A stretch of 64,000 nt of DNA, taken from the NCBI GenBank assembly GCA_035509315.1, contig DATJLS010000066.1:34845-98844 (forward strand), written 5' to 3'. This DNA is from JAKAWQ01 sp035509315 (lineage in GTDB: Bacteria > Pseudomonadota > Alphaproteobacteria > Acetobacterales > Acetobacteraceae). The notes beneath the pieces were generated by a model. The model worked only from the letters and a program-made list of their open reading frames with translations. It ran no database searches and was not told the origin of the DNA. Both the position numbers and the translations under genes were made by a program. Shown here piece after piece: positions 59,061 to 64,000 of the stretch (positions are counted from its first letter, which is position 1; every line of letters starts with the position of its first letter).

Positions 59061-60563
59061 TCAAGCCTTCGGAATCCAGTTGCCGTGGAGGCCCTGCGGC
59101 ACGCGTTGCGGCAAGCGGATCACGGCGACCGGGTCGGCGTCGACATGCGCCGCGTCGAGCAGCACCAGGTCGCTGGTCCGGCTCTCCTGATCGAAGGCAT
59201 AGATGGCGAGATAGCCGTCGTCCTCGCCTTTCGTGCCACGCGGGATGAAGACGGCCTCGCCGGCGATCCTGTTGCCGAAGTCGTGGCGGACGACATCACT
59301 GGTCTCGGTGTTCACCCTCATCATGGTGTTGAAGGTGGCGGATGGCGGGTTGGTCAGCCGCAGCGTGTCCGTCAGCGTCGGCAGGTAGACGAACCGCGTC
59401 GGCAGCGAGTCAAGCGTGTCGTTGACGCGCGGGAATTCGGTGACCATCCCCGCCACCTGCGCGTCGCTGACCTTGCGGGCGGCGAGGTCGATCGTCATCC
59501 GATGCAGCGTCGGCGGCTTTTGCGTCTGCTGGGCGTAGCCGAGCGCCAGGCTCTCGTGCCGCACATAGTCGATGAAGATGTCGCCGCCGCGCTCGAAGGC
59601 GTTGGCGAAATGGAAGACGAAGAACGCATCGGCGTCGAGCCATTGCGTCATGTTGCCGTCGAGCGCGATCAGGCCGATGCGCGTGCCCATGCCCGGCCGC
59701 CATTGCAGGAAGGATTGCCCCTGCTGGGCCGCCGCGCTGTCGAACACGGCCGGGCAGACGAGCAGCACGATGTAGCGTTCGGTGAGCACGAAGTCGTGGA
59801 TCATGGTCGGCGCGGCGAGCGCGACCGGAAAGCTGTTCACCAGACGGCCCGACGCGTCGATCTGGTGGATCTGGACGGTCGGCTGCGCATGCGAATAGTC
59901 GATCGCGAACAGCGCCCCGGTCTTCGGATGGCGGCGATTATGCGCGCCGAGCCTCAGCGGCTTGTCGGTGCCCGCCTTCCATTCGCCGATGGTGTCGAGA
60001 TCCCGGGTGATTTCGAAGCCCGTCGTCGACTCGTTGAGCGCGAGCAGATGACCGCCATGTTCGATGATGTTGATGAAGGCGCCGTTCTTGAACGGCCCCT
60101 GCGGATCTCCGGGATGCAGCAGCTTCGGATCGATCGGCACCGGATGCGCGAAACTGCCGTAGATCGCGTGCCCGGCGCGGCGCTCGGCCGCGAGGCTCGG
60201 CGTCTGCACGAAGCGGTTGCGGTAGCGGGTGCGGCCATTGTCGAAATAGACCGCGTGGATCATGCCGTCGCCGTCCATGGGATAGGTGAAGGCGATAGGT
60301 TTGTAGAGCGGGTTGGGGCCGTTGCGCATATAGGCGCCGCTCAGCTCCGGCGGGATCCGGCCTGCGATCACAGGCAGGTCGGCGGCATCGATCTCGGGAC
60401 CGATCGGCGCGTAATTGCCGCTGAGATGCGGATCGTCGGAGGTCCAGGTGATATTCGCCGTCTCCAGCGCCATCGCCGGCTCGATGCCCGGCCCCAGAAC
60501 CGCCGCTGCCGCGCCGGCCGCCATAAAATGATGGAAGTGTCGCCGTGTGATGCCGTCAACCAT
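59061..60563 (-). CDS. carotenoid-cleavage/RPE65-family oxygenase
   Basis: A 500-aa non-haem Fe(II) dioxygenase family protein. Four iron-ligand histidines can be assigned: GAHNRRHP (first His), MIHDF, FHFANAFE and GLHGNW near the C-terminus. Glutamates that fix the second shell are also present. A leader with RRHFHHFMAAGAAAAVLGPG suggests possible Tat export. ATG 60563 has GGAG 8 bases upstream; an alternative ATG at 60605 overlaps the upstream gene (ATGA). Substrates in the family are carotenoids, stilbenes or lignin-type phenylpropenes. It is co-transcribed with DUF6790-like copy 2. Confidence 0.9.
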   Translation of the reverse strand: MVDGITRRHFHHFMAAGAAAAVLGPGIEPAMALETANITWTSDDPHLSGNYAPIGPEIDAADLPVIAGRIPPELSGAYMRNGPNPLYKPIAFTYPMDGDGMIHAVYFDNGRTRYRNRFVQTPSLAAERRAGHAIYGSFAHPVPIDPKLLHPGDPQGPFKNGAFINIIEHGGHLLALNESTTGFEITRDLDTIGEWKAGTDKPLRLGAHNRRHPKTGALFAIDYSHAQPTVQIHQIDASGRLVNSFPVALAAPTMIHDFVLTERYIVLLVCPAVFDSAAAQQGQSFLQWRPGMGTRIGLIALDGNMTQWLDADAFFVFHFANAFERGGDIFIDYVRHESLALGYAQQTQKPPTLHRMTIDLAARKVSDAQVAGMVTEFPRVNDTLDSLPTRFVYLPTLTDTLRLTNPPSATFNTMMRVNTETSDVVRHDFGNRIAGEAVFIPRGTKGEDDGYLAIYAFDQESRTSDLVLLDAAHVDADPVAVIRLPQRVPQGLHGNWIPKA

Positions 60564-60601
60564 CGTCGTTCTCCAATCCGTCAAAGGTTTTCCCGGTTCG
60601 G

Positions 60602-61144
60602 TCATGCCGTGATCAGCGCGGCTCTCGGGCTTGCGCTGCTGCGGCTCAGCCGCAGCAGCGCAAATCCGAACAGCGGGATGAAGACGTCGGTCCAGAAGAT
60701 GATACCGGCATTGCCCGGCGCGAAATTATGCGCGGTGATCATCTGATAAAGATGGCCGACCGCCGCCCCCAGCGTGAAGATGCTGGGGCCGAGCACCGCC
60801 GCGAGGCGCAAATCGTAACTCCGGAAAGCCGCCAGCAGCCCGACCGCGGCGAAGCCCAGGCTCGCGGTGCCAACCTCGAACTGGAACGGGCTGTCGGCCC
60901 AGCCGATGAAGGCGGCGGACATCCTCCCGAAGAAGACATGCATGACAAAATTGTAGAAATTGTCGATACCGATGCTAAAGAACACGTACCAGGCAAGCAA
61001 CTTCTCGACGATGAGCGGACAGTCGACCGGGGACCCCGACCGCGCAATCGCAGCCAGCGAGACAAACAGCCCGAGCACGAAGAAGCTCAGCGAATAGTTC
61101 GACATCACGAAGGTGATGGTTGCTTTGATCAGATCGGCCAGCAT
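60602..61144 (-). CDS. DUF6790-like membrane protein, copy 2
   Basis: A 180-aa paralogue of 53859-54389, clearly alike over its length by eye. Helices alternate with the conserved HVFFGRMSAAFIGWA and GAAVGHLYQMITAHNFAPGN blocks. It is the first gene of an operon with the oxygenase, under a divergent TetR gene. GGAAGG lies upstream of the ATG. The function is unknown; a membrane partner of the oxygenase is an inference. Confidence 0.82.
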   Translation of the reverse strand: MLADLIKATITFVMSNYSLSFFVLGLFVSLAAIARSGSPVDCPLIVEKLLAWYVFFSIGIDNFYNFVMHVFFGRMSAAFIGWADSPFQFEVGTASLGFAAVGLLAAFRSYDLRLAAVLGPSIFTLGAAVGHLYQMITAHNFAPGNAGIIFWTDVFIPLFGFALLRLSRSSASPRAALITA

Positions 61145-61274
61145 GATGCTCTACCTTCCGAACGATGGCGTCGCGTTGCGGGCTTGAGGGGCGACCGCAC
61201 GACCGCGGCTGGATCGGAATCCAAGACCATCGGCGCGGCTATGCGATCGCTTCGTCTTTACGTCGGCCCGACGA

Positions 61275-61319
61275 ATAGATACCATCGGTTTCCATTTAAT
61301 AGAAACCATCGGTATCTAT
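61275..61319. promoter_or_regulatory. paired TetR operators in a divergent promoter
   Basis: Two 18-bp sites, ATAGATACCATCGGTTTC (61275-61292) and GAAACCATCGGTATCTAT (61302-61319), are mirror-arranged with the same CCATCGG core 9 bases apart. The right site covers the first codon of the TetR gene at 61318. The layout indicates autoregulation and control of the leftward DUF6790/oxygenase operon. Recognition by this TetR protein is inferred. Confidence 0.75.
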
Positions 61320-61911
61320 GTCAAGATCTCAATTGCGGCGAACTTCGATGGGTCCGGTCCGTAACCCGGAAAGCGACCGGGCCATCCTGGAAGCTGCGCG
61401 AACCCTATTGGAAGAAGAGGGTTACGCAGCGTTTTCGCTGTCGGAGGTCGCCCGACGGGCGCATGCCTCAAAGCCGACGCTCTACCGGCGATGGCCGAAC
61501 AAAGCTGCGCTGATTTTCGAGCTCTATCAGACCGGGCCCGGCGAACAGTTGAGCGCACCGCTACGAGGCGGGCTGATCGAGGATATGGTCGCGATCGTAC
61601 TGGCTGTGTGGCGGCTCTGGCGGGAAACGCCAGCGGGACTGGCACTGCGCGGGCTCATCGCCGAAGCACAGAGCGAGGCATCCGCGATCGAGACGCTGCG
61701 TCAGATCTACTCGCCCTCCGTGCCGAAGATCGCGAGGGCCAGGATCGAACAGGCCATTGCAAATGACAAACTCGAGCCAAACTTCGATACGGATACGGCG
61801 CTGATCCTCATCATGGCATTCACCTGGTCGCAGCTCCTCACGAACCAGATCGACGACGAAGCAGCAGTCGAGCCCATCATCAGACTGATATTCAGCCGCC
61901 ACCTGCGGTGA
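61318..61911 (+). CDS. TetR-family transcriptional regulator
   Basis: A 197-aa repressor. The helix-turn-helix FSLSEVARRAHASKPTLYRRWPNKAALIFEL spans about residues 39-69, and a C-terminal ligand domain (TetR_C-like) follows. ATG 61318 lies in the right operator; an alternative ATG at 61348 (MGPVRNPESD) would leave a leader. It is divergent from the DUF6790/oxygenase operon, its probable target. Confidence 0.9.
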   Translation: MSRSQLRRTSMGPVRNPESDRAILEAARTLLEEEGYAAFSLSEVARRAHASKPTLYRRWPNKAALIFELYQTGPGEQLSAPLRGGLIEDMVAIVLAVWRLWRETPAGLALRGLIAEAQSEASAIETLRQIYSPSVPKIARARIEQAIANDKLEPNFDTDTALILIMAFTWSQLLTNQIDDEAAVEPIIRLIFSRHLR

Positions 61912-62320
61912 GACGACGGCGATTCGCAAGAAGGGGTGGCGCCCCATCATGAGGCGCTGATGTTTTCACAGAGCCAGTCTGGCGCCGCCAGTACAACACG
62001 ACGCGCCCACATTCCACGTTGGGCTAACGCACCCCTACGGAGGTCCTGACGATCACCGCCGCGCCGGCACAGACTGCTATCCGTAACCCGGAAATTTCTA
62101 GCTCACATCCAAATAATTCAGAGACACGCTCACTGCGTGATATCAGTGTGTCTACCGGCAGAATCGCAGAGCGATTCGCCACAGCCACGAAATTGGATGA
62201 GAAATCGAATCTACAACGTTATGATCAAAAATCATCGTGCTCTAGAGCGAGAATTCAATTCGCCGCGGCCACCCTGGGTGGTTTTGCAACGGTCTGCTTC
62301 CGGGCCGGGATGGTCGGGAG
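61912..62320. other. intergenic region with decayed repeat sequence
   Basis: A 409-bp stretch between the TetR stop and the NmrA-like stop. No gene is supported. At about 62222-62264 sequence such as ATCATCGTGCTCTAGAGCGA and a following AATTCAATTCGC resembles decayed modules of the palindromic repeats at 30.3 and 32.9 kb. Confidence 0.5.
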
Positions 62321-63172
62321 TTACGCAAATCCGGACCTATAGGAGCGGTAATAAGGGTGCCATCTCAGTGTACGCTTCGCTCTTGAGTTGTCGATCCGGA
62401 ACGATGGCAAATGGGAGAGCTCGCCCGGTGTAGGATCCAGCCCGTTCTCCTGGTGTGCGAGATATGTGAGAAGCTCACGATAAGTCACCGGCTTGTCATC
62501 CACTATAGAGAGAATGGTATGAGGTGGAGCGTGTTCCGCAGCAAGAGCAAAAGCCTCTGCCAGATCCGCAACATGAATGAGAGAGATATAGTCGGAGCCG
62601 CTCCCAGGCATGCGCAGTTGCCCCGCTCGCGCCAGCTCTCGCCAGTGCTCATCTCGTCCCGTCCGAGGTCCATAAAGCGCGCCGTCGCGCAGGATGGTCC
62701 AGTCCAGTCCTGACTCGATGACGTGATGCTCCATGTCAATCGCTGATGCCGTCACTTCGTTAGGCGGCAGGAGAGGAGCCGTCTCGTCCACCAAACCGTC
62801 GGTGCCACCGACAAGGAAAGCAAGGCTCTGCTGGACGTAACGCCTGATTCCCGCTTGTTTGCAAGCAGCAATGAGATTGGCCGTGCCTTCACGACGGATA
62901 CGGTCGTTCGCCGACCAATCAACTGATTGGCCCGGACGAGGGACGGTCGTGGCGAGATGCAGCGCGACCGTGCATCCCTTGATCGCCGATGGAAGAGCGA
63001 CCGGGTCGAGAATATCTCCTATTGCAGCATCGATTCCGATACGGCGCATAACATCAACTTCGCCGTCCCTACGCACGATCGCTCGTACTTCATGGCCACG
63101 CTCGACCAGACGAGGCAGGACGTGACGCCCGAGTACGCCCGTTGCACCGAGAATAGCGGCGCGCGCAGTCAT
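62321..63172 (-). CDS. NmrA/epimerase-type NAD(P)-binding protein
   Basis: A 283-aa Rossmann protein with the opening motif GATGVLGRHVLPRLVERGHEV (residues ~9-29) and SLAFLVGGTDG in the middle. It resembles atypical short-chain dehydrogenases/NmrA-like sensors; the catalytic YxxxK is not clearly present, so a sensor or weak reductase role is possible. It overlaps the SnoaL-like gene by 4 bases (ATGA). Confidence 0.82.
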   Translation of the reverse strand: MTARAAILGATGVLGRHVLPRLVERGHEVRAIVRRDGEVDVMRRIGIDAAIGDILDPVALPSAIKGCTVALHLATTVPRPGQSVDWSANDRIRREGTANLIAACKQAGIRRYVQQSLAFLVGGTDGLVDETAPLLPPNEVTASAIDMEHHVIESGLDWTILRDGALYGPRTGRDEHWRELARAGQLRMPGSGSDYISLIHVADLAEAFALAAEHAPPHTILSIVDDKPVTYRELLTYLAHQENGLDPTPGELSHLPSFRIDNSRAKRTLRWHPYYRSYRSGFA

Positions 63173-63594
63173 TCTTGAGCGGGAGGCAGTATGCCGATCT
63201 GCCGCATCAAGGTGGAAAGATCGTAGTAAAATCGTTCACCGGCCATGAGCCCATCACGGAACGGTATCACGACGGCAAGCGGAAACCTGATCGGTCTGCC
63301 AGTTGCAGGATGCCCCAGAAACGACCCCTTGTGAATGCCGTTGTACCAGGTTTCGGCAATCATAAAGGCTCCGTCTTCAGACCAGTGTCGACGTTCGCCC
63401 TTGACTGTGAGATCGAACGCGTCCCACCAGGTTCGATAATAGATTTCGGCCTCCGCACGGCCACGATAGGTCCTTTCGAGGGGAAGATCTTCGAACAGGC
63501 AATCAGGATGAAGTTCCGCGAGCGTCTCCGTCATGCGGTGTTCGTTCTCCGCTGCCAAATGACGATTGACCACCGCTTCCAGTGATTTGTCCAT
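63169..63594 (-). CDS. SnoaL-like polyketide cyclase/ester hydrolase domain protein
   Basis: A 141-aa NTF2-fold protein of the SnoaL-like type: RHLAAENEHRMTETLAELHPD at the start, RGRAEAEIYYRTWWDAFDL in the middle and a C-terminal RFYYDLSTLMRQIG. Such proteins cyclise or hydrolyse small molecules, or bind ligands. It is the first gene of a two-gene unit with the NmrA-like gene. The substrate is unknown. Confidence 0.82.
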   Translation of the reverse strand: MDKSLEAVVNRHLAAENEHRMTETLAELHPDCLFEDLPLERTYRGRAEAEIYYRTWWDAFDLTVKGERRHWSEDGAFMIAETWYNGIHKGSFLGHPATGRPIRFPLAVVIPFRDGLMAGERFYYDLSTLMRQIGILPPAQE

Positions 63595-63893
63595 GTTTCC
63601 CCCGAAACTCCCCAGATGGATCTCAATCCGAGCAGCTTACTTGCGATGATAGCTGCAGGCTGGCGCTCGCGGCAAAGGATTTGTCGGTCGAGCCACGTCT
63701 GGAGCTGCCTTTGCCGCATGACGGTGGGCCAGTTCAGCGTCACCGGACCGGAACAGCAGAGATCGCTGCTAAGGCGTGAGACCATATTCTCTCATGGAAT
63801 GCCGATGAATGTATTTCGTTGACCGGTATGGGCGCGAAACTACCCGAACCAGGCTCAGCCCTTAGTGTCTGACTCGGAATGCGACGTTGTCTA

Positions 63894-64000
63894 TCAGGCT
63901 CTTGCAAGGGTTCTGGTCAGCCTGCGGACGTGAGCGATCAGCGTCCAGGCAGTTGCGCTGGCGATGGTTGCTTCGAAGTCCTTGGCGAGCCTGCGGCATC
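63894..64000 (-). CDS. C-terminus of an IS5-family transposase (continues past right edge)
   Basis: The last 34 codons of an IS5-type transposase read RRLAKDFEATIASATAWTLI, then AHVRRLTRTLARA and TGA. The gene runs off the right edge. The 299 bases between it and the SnoaL-like gene (63595-63893) hold no recognisable gene; the IS end should lie there. A related N-terminal remnant occurs at 56846-56911. Confidence 0.85.
   Translation of the reverse strand, partial: CRRLAKDFEATIASATAWTLIAHVRRLTRTLARA

Overview
This 64 kb window is GC-rich DNA (long stop-free antisense frames, strong G/C third-position bias) from an alphaproteobacterium. The EF-Tu, RpoB and RpoC sequences and the order adk-rpsM downstream of secY look like Rhodospirillales, most probably Acetobacteraceae; that placement is an inference from sequence feel, not a phylogeny.

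Positions 1-25119 are a conserved translation/transcription supercluster, all on the minus strand: rplK-rplA-rplJ-rplL-rpoB-rpoC, rpsL-rpsG-tuf, the S10 cluster (rpsJ to rpsQ), the spc cluster (rplN to secY), adk, and the first codons of rpsM at the left edge. Two familiar members are missing where they are expected: fusA between rpsG and tuf, and nusG/secE upstream of rplK. A terminator-like hairpin separates rpoC from rpsL, and another hairpin lies between rplL and rpoB.

Positions 25.1-40.3 kb are accessory. A NitT/TauT-type ABC importer (binding protein, ATPase, permease) is followed by an AMP-forming acyl-CoA synthetase, a Tat-exported alpha/beta hydrolase and an AraC-type regulator. Next comes a compact arsenic operon, arsR-arsM-arsC-acr3, with a readable promoter and palindrome. 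After it come a TetR regulator divergent from an O-methyltransferase, a CNNM/CBS membrane protein and an HSL-type esterase. Repeats and rearrangement scars are concentrated here: a 60-bp triplet array, a 103-bp repeat pair, and a mosaic scar just upstream of arsR containing pieces matching the ABC permease 3' end and an esterase.

Positions 40.3-54.4 kb hold an EmrAB-type efflux pair, a large exported aromatic-rich protein, an EexN-like lipoprotein, a sulfotransferase, a HAD phosphatase, a SABATH-type methyltransferase, a PhoR-like kinase coupled to an LpoA-like lipoprotein, rsmI, a DUF1275 protein and a small four-helix membrane protein (DUF6790-like).

Positions 54.6-64 kb hold a truncated Lon-like protease N-terminus, polX, nested remnants of IS5- and IS1182-type transposases, a membrane protein, a DUF1398 protein, and a TetR-controlled operon pairing a second DUF6790-like protein with a carotenoid-cleavage-type oxygenase. 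An NmrA/SnoaL pair follows, and the C-terminus of an IS5-family transposase runs off the right edge. The best candidate for an undescribed functional unit is the DUF6790/oxygenase/TetR cassette with its paired operators. The best structural novelty is the modular palindromic repeat family and the recombination scar next to the arsenic operon.
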